Shown here: positions 1 through 7,918 of the stretch, one piece after another
Layout: every line of letters begins with the position of its first letter
How positions within the stretch are numbered: the stretch's first letter is position 1
NCBI GenBank assembly: GCA_947305065.1
Contig: CAMZCT010000001.1
Location: 98,854 to 162,853 of the forward strand
Origin: an uncultured Mycoplasmatota bacterium
GTDB taxonomy: Bacteria; Bacillota_I; Bacilli_A; RF39; UBA660
Direction of reading: 5' to 3'
Length of the DNA: 64,000 nt
Position numbers and translations under genes: made by a program
The notes under the pieces: generated by a model
What the model was told of the DNA's origin: nothing
Seen by the model: the letters and a program-made list of their open reading frames with translations, nothing else
Databases searched by the model: none

Positions 1-149
1 AAGTCCTTACTATACTCTTTAATAAGACTAGCATAAGCTCTAACATCAAACATTTGAATAACACCTAATACTAATCCTTTTAGAGCTGTTATTATCCCCC
101 CTAGTAATTGGTCTAAGAATTCATATAAAAATCTTACATATGTGCTCAT
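1..149 (-). CDS. Partial CDS, 5' end of an unknown gene
   Basis: A reading frame on the minus strand starts with ATG at 149-147 and runs off the window edge; 49 codons are visible. Its start overlaps the stop of the upstream 338-aa gene in an ATGA arrangement, so the two are translationally coupled and it belongs to the same operon as the SipW cluster. The visible N-terminus begins MSTYVRFLYEFLDQLLGG and is rich in hydrophobic and aromatic residues, perhaps an amphipathic or membrane helix. No family can be assigned from this fragment. It is too short for the ORF track. Confidence 0.6.
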   Translation of the reverse strand, partial: MSTYVRFLYEFLDQLLGGIITALKGLVLGVIQMFDVRAYASLIKEYSKD

Positions 150-1162
150 TCATCCACCTCATCTACTATTATTATTCTTTTACCTAGTTTACCATTTTTT
201 AACATATCTTTGTAGTAGTATTTATCTTTTAACATAAAAATATTATTAAATATTTCTAGGTACTCAAGATCGTCGGAACAATAGTTAAATGTTTTATCTA
301 GGGAGACAGTAAATATAAACCCTCTATGCATTAATTCTATTATTTCATTTTTATATTTCTTGAATGCATCAAACGTAACAACTAAGTTAATATGTTCTAA
401 TACAAATTCATTATCTATAATACTTAACAATCTATTCTTTTTAGTTGATTTACCAAATATTGATGTTGGTAAAGGTATGTAATAAATATTACTAAAGTTA
501 TTATTCAAAAGATTGTTAACTATTTCTACTGTAACTAAAGTATAACTAATAGTTACTATATCTTCATTTATACTATCTTTTTTACGAGCTTTTTCGATAG
601 CCACTTCACTATATAGTTCAGGGAACCTAATATTATCTTTAGTACTAATTCTAAGAAGATTAGAACTCTTATTAAGTTTAGTTTTTACTAGTGAGAATGT
701 TTCACTAGAGAAACTATCTAAGAATTCTTTTCTTTTTCTGATATCTTCTCTTACCATCTTAAGTAATGTATTTGGAAAACCAGTATCTTCTAGTTTAAAA
801 GTATCTTCTCTTATGATATATATATTTTCAATTACTTTACTATGAGATTCTAGAAAGTAAGAAGAATCTAGACTGTAAACATATTTAAATATTCTTTCTA
901 TTGTCTTTAATATGTCTCTTTTATTTTCAGGTAGTGATGCTTCTAAAGAAGTTGTTGTATCACTTATACCTTTAGTTATTTTTTTATTAAGAGTATCTTT
1001 AATAGTATCATCATCTAAATAATTAGAATATCTTACATCAATATATTTATCGATATATCTATTAACAATACCTTTATCATAGTGTTTATCTAATATATAT
1101 TTCATATAATTATTTAAACACTTTTTAGTATAGGTAGTATACTCATTCATTATATTTATCAT
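146..1162 (-). CDS. Unknown 338-aa cytoplasmic protein of the SipW operon
   Basis: No signal peptide or membrane segment is visible; the protein is highly charged and probably cytoplasmic. Nothing is recognised with confidence. The last 110 residues (from about VVTFDAFKKYKNEIIELM through the GFIFTVSLDKTF stretch) loosely recall the late strands and helices of an EAL-type cyclic-di-GMP phosphodiesterase, but no EAL catalytic signature is visible, so at most this would be a degenerate relative; that is speculation. It lies 14 bp downstream of the 317-aa anchored protein and overlaps the next gene by 4 bp, so it is part of the surface-protein operon that starts at about 4427. Confidence 0.75.
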   Translation of the reverse strand: MINIMNEYTTYTKKCLNNYMKYILDKHYDKGIVNRYIDKYIDVRYSNYLDDDTIKDTLNKKITKGISDTTTSLEASLPENKRDILKTIERIFKYVYSLDSSYFLESHSKVIENIYIIREDTFKLEDTGFPNTLLKMVREDIRKRKEFLDSFSSETFSLVKTKLNKSSNLLRISTKDNIRFPELYSEVAIEKARKKDSINEDIVTISYTLVTVEIVNNLLNNNFSNIYYIPLPTSIFGKSTKKNRLLSIIDNEFVLEHINLVVTFDAFKKYKNEIIELMHRGFIFTVSLDKTFNYCSDDLEYLEIFNNIFMLKDKYYYKDMLKNGKLGKRIIIVDEVDE

Positions 1163-1176
1163 CTTATTATCACCTT

Positions 1177-2130
1177 CTAACTCGCTTCTATATCAACGAT
1201 TGGTTGACTAGTGTTAAACGGATATGAATAATCATTTTCTACGTGCAGTTTGTAAAACTTTATAGCTATTGACGTTTGCGGCTTTATAACAAATGTAAAG
1301 CTATTAACATAATCAAATCCACCTATTGGTTCAATTGTTTCTGCTATTTTATTTTGATAGTAATAATTAGTCATATCAAGACGCAAATCATCAGGATCAA
1401 AAGATAATTTAATAATAGCACTCGCACATTTTGCTTTGTCAGTATCAGATAGTTCATTATACTTAGCTGAAGAAATTCTATCTCCTACACTATACGTGCC
1501 GAAAGCTGTTCTTACTACATAGTAATCATCTGTATTAGATATTACCGCTTCTAAGTAAGGCTGCTTTACAGCATCTTGAATTTTATAGGATAAGCCATAG
1601 TGTCCAACGATAAATTTGAATGTTCCTTTTAACTCTTTTTCGAATGGTTCTGAGGCTTTAGCTGTTACTGTTATAGAAGCACTATCACCATCTTCAAACG
1701 GTACTAAAGGAACAACCGTGGCAGTAAATGTATCCTTGTGTGTATTAGTACGAATTGTTCCACCTGATTTAGATAATTGACATTGTACGCCTGTTGAAGC
1801 TTGGCAACTTACTGTATAATCAATATTTATATCTGTACCTCTTAAAGCATTATCTAAACTATTTAAAGTAATACTTATTTCATAAGGAGCAGCTCCTGGC
1901 CAGTAATTTATTTCAAATAATTTATTGTCTACTGTTAATTTATCACTATTAAAGTAAAATCTTTCAGTTCTAGTTATATAATTCTCAATTATTTGTTTTA
2001 CATAACGTGAGAAGTTTACTAGAAAGAATAAAGATACAACACTTATGATTGCTATACTAAATATTCTAGCTTTTTTATGGGTTTTAATATATTGGAATGT
2101 TCTTCTAAGTTTCTTTTTCATAAGTGTCAC
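1177..2130 (-). CDS. Membrane-anchored extracellular protein, possible SipW substrate
   Basis: A 317-aa protein with a basic N-terminus, one hydrophobic helix at about residues 24-42, and a long polar domain with many beta-prone Thr/Ser/Val stretches, as expected for an exported protein. Soon after the helix comes an aromatic, polar stretch (ITRTERFYFNSDKL) resembling the region after the cleavage site in SipW-dependent secreted proteins. Two cysteines (in SCQASTGVQCQ) could form a disulphide outside the cell. It sits 10 bp downstream of another short anchored protein and two genes after the SipW-type signal peptidase, so it is probably exported or processed by that system. The exact family is not recognised. 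Confidence 0.75.
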   Translation of the reverse strand: MTLMKKKLRRTFQYIKTHKKARIFSIAIISVVSLFFLVNFSRYVKQIIENYITRTERFYFNSDKLTVDNKLFEINYWPGAAPYEISITLNSLDNALRGTDINIDYTVSCQASTGVQCQLSKSGGTIRTNTHKDTFTATVVPLVPFEDGDSASITVTAKASEPFEKELKGTFKFIVGHYGLSYKIQDAVKQPYLEAVISNTDDYYVVRTAFGTYSVGDRISSAKYNELSDTDKAKCASAIIKLSFDPDDLRLDMTNYYYQNKIAETIEPIGGFDYVNSFTFVIKPQTSIAIKFYKLHVENDYSYPFNTSQPIVDIEAS

Positions 2131-2140
2131 CTCTTTTCCA

Positions 2141-2716
2141 TTAAACTGCTTGTTGTGAATCGATATTTATTTGAATACTTTCTATTAAATCTTGGTATTT
2201 ACTATCACTAAAACTTTCTGGGAAATATACAAGTAATGTATATTCATTTGTTTCGACTTGTTGATAACCAAAGTATTCTCTACTTGTCGTTAATGTTCTA
2301 AAGAACGTTCCATCAGCATCAGCTGCAACAATATCAAGATTGACAATACTAGTAGCTGATGGACTTAAGTAATTTTGATTTTTATATAATTTATAATTTA
2401 AGTGCATGTTTGTTGTTGCTATGATTTTTAAATCATAATATAATCTAACTTCTGATAAATTACCGTTTTTATCAGTGTTAGTAACTGTGAACCTATAAAC
2501 ATATGGATCTTCTCTTGGTACCATTTCATCCAAGGAGATTGTGTAGGTATCATCTTCTTCTAATGCATATAGAGCAATTTCTAGTTCTGTATTAGAAACA
2601 GCTGTTGACTCGTATCTAGCATTAGAAGTATTAATCATAATTAGTATAGCTAGTAAATCTATAAGAAGAAATACTATGATGAAAACATACATTCTATTCC
2701 TCTTTCTTCTTCTCAA
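2141..2716 (-). CDS. Small exported protein with SipW-type signal peptide
   Basis: 191 aa. A basic start (MRRRKRNR) is followed by a 20-residue hydrophobic helix and then NARYESTAVSNTELEIALYAL, a layout typical of SipW-dependent signal peptides (a short Ala-Arg-Tyr-like motif followed by a beta strand). The rest is a beta-rich domain with no cysteine or catalytic motif. The family knowledge is that such small TasA/TapA/camelysin-like proteins are cleaved by SipW peptidases and may assemble into extracellular fibres; assembly here is inference. The start codon lies inside the end of the signal-peptidase gene (23-bp overlap), indicating tight coupling. Confidence 0.75.
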   Translation of the reverse strand: MRRRKRNRMYVFIIVFLLIDLLAILIMINTSNARYESTAVSNTELEIALYALEEDDTYTISLDEMVPREDPYVYRFTVTNTDKNGNLSEVRLYYDLKIIATTNMHLNYKLYKNQNYLSPSATSIVNLDIVAADADGTFFRTLTTSREYFGYQQVETNEYTLLVYFPESFSDSKYQDLIESIQINIDSQQAV

Positions 2717-3236
2717 TCTTACTCACTTCCTTATCCTCACCTAAAGCCATATCCATAAATATTATAGATATAAATAAGGTTATAAAAACTTGAGGAGTCT
2801 TGATTACTTTTAAATAAATACCATATTCTTTGCCGATATGTACTACTTTTCCTATTACTTCTTTTCTATTAATAGGGGCATCATTAACATTGTTATTATC
2901 ACCCCTAGTAGTAATAGTATCTTTATCAATTTCAACTATTCTATGGGTAATAATAGTTTTATTGGTTTTAAAAGTAATTATGTCTCCTTTTTTTATATTT
3001 TTATTATTTAATTTAACAAATACATAATCTTCTTTATATATAGTTGGTTCCATACTACCACTAGTAATATTAAAGGTAGTATAACCAAAGTAATTAGTAT
3101 AATCTTTCTTTAATACTTTAACATTGTAAAGATTATAAATAGCTATTAACAATAGTAAACCTATTAAAACTAATAGAATGTTTAATACTATTTGAAATAT
3201 TTTTCTACATATTTTTAACAGTTTACTATCTTTCAT
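2694..3236 (-). CDS. sipW: SipW-type (ER-type) signal peptidase I
   Basis: 180 aa membrane serine protease. It has an N-terminal transmembrane helix (about 13-36), the nucleophile motif SGSMEPT (Ser61), then THRIVEI with His98 where bacterial LepB enzymes carry the general-base lysine, and TTRGDNNNVND with Asp113 and Asp119. The Ser-His-Asp set defines the SipW/archaeal/ER class, and a C-terminal hydrophobic segment follows (about 145-160). In Bacillus this class releases TasA and TapA during matrix formation. Here it sits among three or more probable substrates and next to a catalytically degenerate paralogue in one operon. Family assignment is secure; the substrates are inferred from neighbourhood. 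Confidence 0.93.
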   Translation of the reverse strand: MKDSKLLKICRKIFQIVLNILLVLIGLLLLIAIYNLYNVKVLKKDYTNYFGYTTFNITSGSMEPTIYKEDYVFVKLNNKNIKKGDIITFKTNKTIITHRIVEIDKDTITTRGDNNNVNDAPINRKEVIGKVVHIGKEYGIYLKVIKTPQVFITLFISIIFMDMALGEDKEVSKIEKKKEE

Positions 3237-3240
3237 ATTA

Positions 3241-3825
3241 TTATTCTCCTAAATATTGAATAAAATGCATTGTTACTGGTATTTCGACATCTGGGTTTTC
3301 TTTAGTTCCCATTGCGCTATCTTCAGCATTAGCTTCAGGGGTATTGTAATCTTTCCATTCTAGATATATTCTTAGAATCTGATTAACTCTAGTCCCTAAT
3401 GGTATAATCCCTCTAAATTCTGTAGAACTAATCTTAGTGAAGCTTGAACTACCTTGTACCAAGTCTATATCTTTAACTCTTAAGTTTTGTGATTCAAAAT
3501 CTTCAACGAAAATATCATATTGAATTGATACTTGAGAATCCTTAGATTCTATTTGAACATCATAGTAACCAGAAATACCTGGAGCAAACTTACCAGCTTT
3601 GATGTTTGTATTGGTTTTTGTATAATGTATTTGATCTATACTAAATGTTTCTGTTTGACCAGTAGATATTAAAGAATTATTAACTTTAATTACCCAGTCT
3701 GCTATTGTTGCTTCTGTCTCTCCTGAAATACTACTCTCAAATAATGAATAAGAATAAGAAGCAACAAAGGCAACTAGTAACAGTAAAGATAAGACTATTA
3801 AGGCACTTATTCTTTTTCTATTCAT
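3241..3825 (-). CDS. TasA/camelysin-like secreted protein
   Basis: 194 aa. The N-terminus is a classic SipW-type signal: MNRKR, a hydrophobic core through residue 23, a cluster of aromatic/serine residues (SYSYSLFESS) and then a long Thr/Ser beta domain without cysteines. Family members are cleaved by SipW and form surface fibres or act as biofilm matrix proteins; this is family knowledge, not seen directly. The gene lies 4 bp upstream of sipW in transcription order and overlaps the pseudo-peptidase gene by 8 bp, so substrate and processing factors are made together. Length fits the TasA/camelysin group, but identity within it cannot be settled by eye. Confidence 0.75.
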   Translation of the reverse strand: MNRKRISALIVLSLLLLVAFVASYSYSLFESSISGETEATIADWVIKVNNSLISTGQTETFSIDQIHYTKTNTNIKAGKFAPGISGYYDVQIESKDSQVSIQYDIFVEDFESQNLRVKDIDLVQGSSSFTKISSTEFRGIIPLGTRVNQILRIYLEWKDYNTPEANAEDSAMGTKENPDVEIPVTMHFIQYLGE

Positions 3826-4405
3826 TGTCGACCTCTTTCTTAAACTCTATTACTTCTACAATAATTACATAGAACTCATATATAACAGCGATCATTGTTG
3901 GTAATACAATTAGTAGTAAGAATCCCCATTTAGATTCTAATAAACGTATTGTTCCACCAAGACCTTTAAATACTTTAGTATCTTTACCAATATAATACTC
4001 TGTATATACATTATGAGTAGTTCCTATTTTATAAGTATAAGTATTATTACCATGAGGTGTAACAGTAGTTACTTCAGCGAAGTTAACAGTATAGTTTTGA
4101 CCTGGGTTATAAAAGAATATTGAATCTCCTTCTTTTACTTCACTACCATCACCTTTTGTAACTATTACTAAATCATTCTTTTTATATCTTTCATCTAGAT
4201 CTTCTGTTAATAATAATAACGATTTGTTACCAAATACTGTTATTCTGTAATCGTTATAATTTAGCAAACAAACTGCTAAAAATATTTCTATCATTAAGTA
4301 CAATACTATAAAGATTACTAATAGTATTTTCCCCATTCCTTTAAATACATTTGACATATAAACCACTCTTTCTATTTCTATATCATGGCAACTATTTTTT
4401 CCCAT
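3818..4405 (-). CDS. Catalytically degenerate signal peptidase I-like protein
   Basis: 195 aa with the architecture of a SipW peptidase: an N-terminal membrane helix (about 26-49), a beta domain with the familiar spacing (NDLVIV...EVKEGDSIFFYNP matches the region after the nucleophile), and a C-terminal hydrophobic helix (about 160-180). The SGSMEP nucleophile motif is replaced by GNKSLLLL, the His-containing strand reads VNFAEVTTV, and the RGD/Asp motif reads YKIGTTHNV, so base and aspartates appear lost. It may be an inactive partner or chaperone for SipW. The start at 4405 has a good Shine-Dalgarno (AAGGAG, 8 nt spacing) and lies about 22 nt after the predicted transcription start; an internal ATG at residue 17 is an alternative. 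Confidence 0.7.
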   Translation of the reverse strand: MGKNSCHDIEIERVVYMSNVFKGMGKILLVIFIVLYLMIEIFLAVCLLNYNDYRITVFGNKSLLLLTEDLDERYKKNDLVIVTKGDGSEVKEGDSIFFYNPGQNYTVNFAEVTTVTPHGNNTYTYKIGTTHNVYTEYYIGKDTKVFKGLGGTIRLLESKWGFLLLIVLPTMIAVIYEFYVIIVEVIEFKKEVDNE

Positions 4406-4433
4406 GATAAAAACTCCTTATTCTATACGTATA

Positions 4434-4462
4434 ATTATACAATAATAAATGCTAGATTTCAA
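4434..4462 (-). promoter_or_regulatory. Promoter of the SipW operon
   Basis: On the minus strand TTGAAA, a 17-nt spacer and TATAAT form a near-consensus housekeeping promoter. The predicted start of transcription is about 22 nt ahead of the first start codon, and all seven following genes overlap or abut. Confidence 0.75.
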
Positions 4463-4507
4463 TTTAAATAATTTATAATTATTTAAGAAGAAATAGTTCT
4501 TTTTCCA

Positions 4508-4533
4508 TATAAAAAACCGTTTAATTAAACGGT
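4508..4533 (-). terminator. Intrinsic terminator of the 238-aa gene
   Basis: A 10-bp perfect inverted repeat (AACCGTTTAA/TTAAACGGTT) lies just after the stop codon and is followed on the minus strand by a T-run. Confidence 0.85.
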
Positions 4534-4538
4534 TAGTA

Positions 4539-5255
4539 TTATTCTTTATTTGCTGGTAGTCCAGGAAAGGGAATTATTTTACATAAAGATGTTCCTCGAG
4601 ATTCTTTACTTTCTTCCCTTTTATTCATAGTTTCATCATATGTTTCTGTTACTAATTTATAAAGAAACGAATACATATTAAGGCTTAATGTGCTATAATT
4701 TTTTTCATCATTTTCATCTGGAGTAAGAGGTGTGCCTGGTCTAAGATGTATTTCAAATGAATTAGAAACAAGATTTTCATCTTTAACTTCATTATTGATG
4801 CACATATCAGCTCTAGCCTTACTTGGTATTGTGCAGATTAATATTATGGCATCTTTTTCTCCAATCTTATCTAGAACATTAGCAACCAATTTAAGATGCT
4901 CCATTTTAGTTTTGAATTCTTCTTGAAAAGGAATTAATTCCTCTTCCTCATCTTTTTCTGAAAGCGAATCTGTTTTAGCAGCTCTAAGAATAATATCTTT
5001 GAGATAAGCAAAAGCCTCTTCATAAGCTAAACGTTTAAGTACTTGAAGACCTCGTTCTTTTTTCTCTTGGTAAGTAGAATAGTAAGGCATATCAGCTATA
5101 GCTACATTACCCACTTCGTTTATATATATACGTCTTTCTATAGGATTTTTGCCATATTCTTCATTTGTGTAATAATCTATTACACGTTCTTTTACTCTTT
5201 TAAATAATTCTTCTCTTAGAAGCAGTGGTGTTTTGCCATATTTATCAATACTCAT
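4539..5255 (-). CDS. Unknown 238-aa soluble protein
   Basis: A stand-alone gene with its own consensus promoter and terminator. The protein is charged and mostly helical, without signal peptide, membrane segment or a catalytic motif I recognise. The start has a strong AAGGAG seven bases upstream. It contains phrases such as DAIILICTIPSKARADMC and a proline-glycine tail (IIPFPGLPANKE), but no domain can be named. It is probably a cytoplasmic protein; its neighbours give no functional hint. Confidence 0.75.
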   Translation of the reverse strand: MSIDKYGKTPLLLREELFKRVKERVIDYYTNEEYGKNPIERRIYINEVGNVAIADMPYYSTYQEKKERGLQVLKRLAYEEAFAYLKDIILRAAKTDSLSEKDEEEELIPFQEEFKTKMEHLKLVANVLDKIGEKDAIILICTIPSKARADMCINNEVKDENLVSNSFEIHLRPGTPLTPDENDEKNYSTLSLNMYSFLYKLVTETYDETMNKREESKESRGTSLCKIIPFPGLPANKE

Positions 5256-5279
5256 ATGATATTTCTCCTTGCAGTAATT

Positions 5280-5307
5280 ATTATATTATCTTGTATTGTT
5301 TTGTCAA
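5280..5307 (-). promoter_or_regulatory. Promoter of the 238-aa gene
   Basis: TTGACA, 16-nt spacer, TATAAT on the minus strand, ending about 25 nt before the start codon; an exact match to both sigma-A hexamers. Confidence 0.8.
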
Positions 5308-5326
5308 TTACCAAAACGTTTTATTA

Positions 5327-6667
5327 TTAAAAGCCTTTATTTTTTAGTTCACTTACTAAATCAACATAAAACTCTCTAACATCATATCCTTCAATATTCT
5401 CTCTATTTAAATCTATTACATCTCCATGGGATATACCTCTATTAGTTTTAGCTTCTAGTAATGTAAAATTATCATATATAGGAAATGATTCTATACCTAC
5501 TAAACCGTCATTTTTACCATCAAATAATTGGACAAATTTATTAGTAAGATTTAGAGGAAATCTACCTCCTGTAGCGCGTTTTAATACTGATCCATAAGCA
5601 TGATAATAAACTTTATCTGACTTAGTCATTTTTTTATTTAATTTTTCTACTTCTGTAGATGTTAAATCGGTAACTCCAGCAATAAAATCCGGTTCTTTAT
5701 CACCTAGTTTTTTTAAAGCAAAATTGTAACTTTTAGCTACTGTTTCTTTGAAACCTTCTGGAGCTTTATTAAGTAAATAATCAGCGAAAACACAACCATG
5801 ATTTGGTGTATTAATCATAGTTAAAGAAGCAACATATTTATCCATTCCTAAATTAGATATAGCATATCTAGTATCTAATCCACCTTTTGAATGAGCAATA
5901 ATATTTACTTTTTCACAATTTGTCTCTTTTATTATTTCTTTTATTCTATTAGCTAATTCTTCAGCAGAATCTTTAACAGCTAAAGAAGAAGAATGATTAC
6001 CATAATAGATAGTTGCTCCATTTTGTATTAATTCATCAGGAATTCTCCCCCAGTAGTTTAAATGTTCAAAATCTCTAAAGAAGATACCATGAACTAATAA
6101 TAAAGGATATTTAGTTTTACATACTTGTTTATCTTTTCTATCCATATTTAGTTTTATCTTATTATTTTCAAATTCCACTTCATCTTTACATATTTTTATT
6201 ATTTTAACTAACATATATAAATGTATAATTGGTACTAGTCCTACTAACAAACCTATAAATCGATATCTAATGCCAAGTTGTTTAGAAAATAAGTATACTC
6301 TTATAATACCATTCCAGAAGATAATATTTAGAACTAGTATTATTATTAATAGATTTATTAATAATATTTTTATATCAATATTATATTTAATAATACTTAT
6401 AATATATATACAAGTACTTAGTAATAGATTAATAAAAAATACTATTAATAATCTATAACCATTTCTTATTCTATAGAGATTCTTATCATATAATTTCTTA
6501 GTAAATAGTGATGGTAATATATTTATTAAAACAAATAATAATATTAAGAATATCATTAGTATAATAGGTATATTAGTATTATATCCTTTATTAAATAAAT
6601 AAGTATTAGATATAAAGAATACTAGTATTGTATTTATAACAATAGTTAAATAAGTCATATAAATCAT
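5327..6667 (-). CDS. Membrane-anchored lipase-like alpha/beta hydrolase
   Basis: 446 aa in two parts. Residues 1-165 hold about five hydrophobic helices. Residues 185-446 form an alpha/beta hydrolase: oxyanion strand YPLLLVHGIF, nucleophile elbow AHSKGG (Ser260), acid in GKNDGLV (Asp387) and base in GISHGD (His414). The order and surroundings resemble staphylococcal/Bacillus triacylglycerol lipases, which are normally secreted; here the enzyme would be tethered to the membrane. Whether the domain faces in or out, and its substrate, cannot be told. It lies 8 bp downstream of the HExxH protein gene and probably shares its transcript. Confidence 0.85.
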   Translation of the reverse strand: MIYMTYLTIVINTILVFFISNTYLFNKGYNTNIPIILMIFLILLFVLINILPSLFTKKLYDKNLYRIRNGYRLLIVFFINLLLSTCIYIISIIKYNIDIKILLINLLIIILVLNIIFWNGIIRVYLFSKQLGIRYRFIGLLVGLVPIIHLYMLVKIIKICKDEVEFENNKIKLNMDRKDKQVCKTKYPLLLVHGIFFRDFEHLNYWGRIPDELIQNGATIYYGNHSSSLAVKDSAEELANRIKEIIKETNCEKVNIIAHSKGGLDTRYAISNLGMDKYVASLTMINTPNHGCVFADYLLNKAPEGFKETVAKSYNFALKKLGDKEPDFIAGVTDLTSTEVEKLNKKMTKSDKVYYHAYGSVLKRATGGRFPLNLTNKFVQLFDGKNDGLVGIESFPIYDNFTLLEAKTNRGISHGDVIDLNRENIEGYDVREFYVDLVSELKNKGF

Positions 6668-6675
6668 TCCTTTTA

Positions 6676-7791
6676 TTACATTTTTATTGTAGATTCATCT
6701 GGGGCATATTCATTCATTTTTTTAGTTAAAATTTCTACATACATTTCATTAGCCCTTTTTTCACTAAAATAAGTATATTTATGATTTCCTACTGCAATAT
6801 CTGTACCTATTTTATTAGCAAATTCACTAACAAAACTATTTAATTCCTCTTCATCTTTTAGTTCGCCGTGAACAAACATTTTTAGAGCTTTTACTACATT
6901 AAGTTTGAATAAGAATTCGTTTATTGTTACTAAACTTTGAGTAATTAAAGCATCTTTAGAAGGTGGTTTATCTTTTTCAAATAAGTGTTTCTCAATAAAA
7001 TCTGAGGCATTTAGAAATTCTAATATTTCATCTTCAGGCACATATTTTTTCAGTTCATTTATTAAGCCGGGCAGATCAGCTCGCAAATATAAACCAGTCA
7101 TTTTTTCTGCTCCCACAATTTCTTCTAATAAACCAGCTACTTTAACCAAATAAGGATATCTCCCCTTTACCCCCTCTATATGACCAAAATATCTTTCTGC
7201 TAGTAGTTGTGTATATCCTTCGTTAAGACCTTTGCCTATATAAAAAGAGCCATCAATTGCCATTTGCTCGAATCCGCCAAATATGATTCCGTTTGCGATT
7301 CTTGCACTAGCCATGTGAAATAATTCATGAAAAATTAAACATTCAAAAAAATCTTCATCAATTATTATAAAGTTCCCTATCGTAAAATATATAGCATCTG
7401 TGTCCGAGCTGCTATCTATAATTAATTCTTTATGTTTATGTTCATAAGAATAAATAAACAAATCATTAATATTATTATAAAAATTAACTAAGTACTCGGG
7501 AGGAAATTCTTTTTCCATGATTTTAGCAAATTCAATAACTTGTTTACCATACCATTTTGTACTTAGTTTTTCATAATCAACTTTATTTACTTTTTGAATT
7601 AGTTCTGGTGGTAATACTACTTTACTTATATCTTCCTTATGTTGATTATAAGTATCTCTACTTTCACGATTAAGAATGCTATTCAAGTATAACATAGTAA
7701 CAGGATTTAGCATTCTTGTTAGTTGGTCAAAATCTATTTTTTGAATTTCGGTTCTTATATTTGGTTTATTTAAATTATCATTTCCGTCCAT
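6676..7791 (-). CDS. HExxH putative zinc metallopeptidase-like protein
   Basis: 371 aa, no signal peptide. The core is FHELFH (His155, Glu156, His159) followed about 32 residues later by NEGYTQ (Glu191), a spacing compatible with a gluzincin-type third ligand. The rest is helical and not recognised. The function could be intracellular proteolysis or a structural zinc site; the substrate is unknown. The start has AGGAAG upstream. It is followed within 9 bp by the lipase-like gene. Confidence 0.65.
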   Translation of the reverse strand: MDGNDNLNKPNIRTEIQKIDFDQLTRMLNPVTMLYLNSILNRESRDTYNQHKEDISKVVLPPELIQKVNKVDYEKLSTKWYGKQVIEFAKIMEKEFPPEYLVNFYNNINDLFIYSYEHKHKELIIDSSSDTDAIYFTIGNFIIIDEDFFECLIFHELFHMASARIANGIIFGGFEQMAIDGSFYIGKGLNEGYTQLLAERYFGHIEGVKGRYPYLVKVAGLLEEIVGAEKMTGLYLRADLPGLINELKKYVPEDEILEFLNASDFIEKHLFEKDKPPSKDALITQSLVTINEFLFKLNVVKALKMFVHGELKDEEELNSFVSEFANKIGTDIAVGNHKYTYFSEKRANEMYVEILTKKMNEYAPDESTIKM

Positions 7792-7877
7792 TCTTATCGC
7801 TTCCTACACGATTTATGCTTTTTATTTTTTTCTTTCCATATAGATATAATAGCATATAAGTAATAACTCTAGACATA

Positions 7878-7914
7878 AAAAAATGTTAATACTTAAGATT
7901 AAGTATCAACACTT
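7878..7914 (-). terminator. Terminator of clpB
   Basis: An imperfect inverted repeat around ATACTTAA/TTAAGTAT just after the clpB stop, followed on the minus strand by seven Ts. Confidence 0.8.
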
Positions 7915-7918
7915 TATA

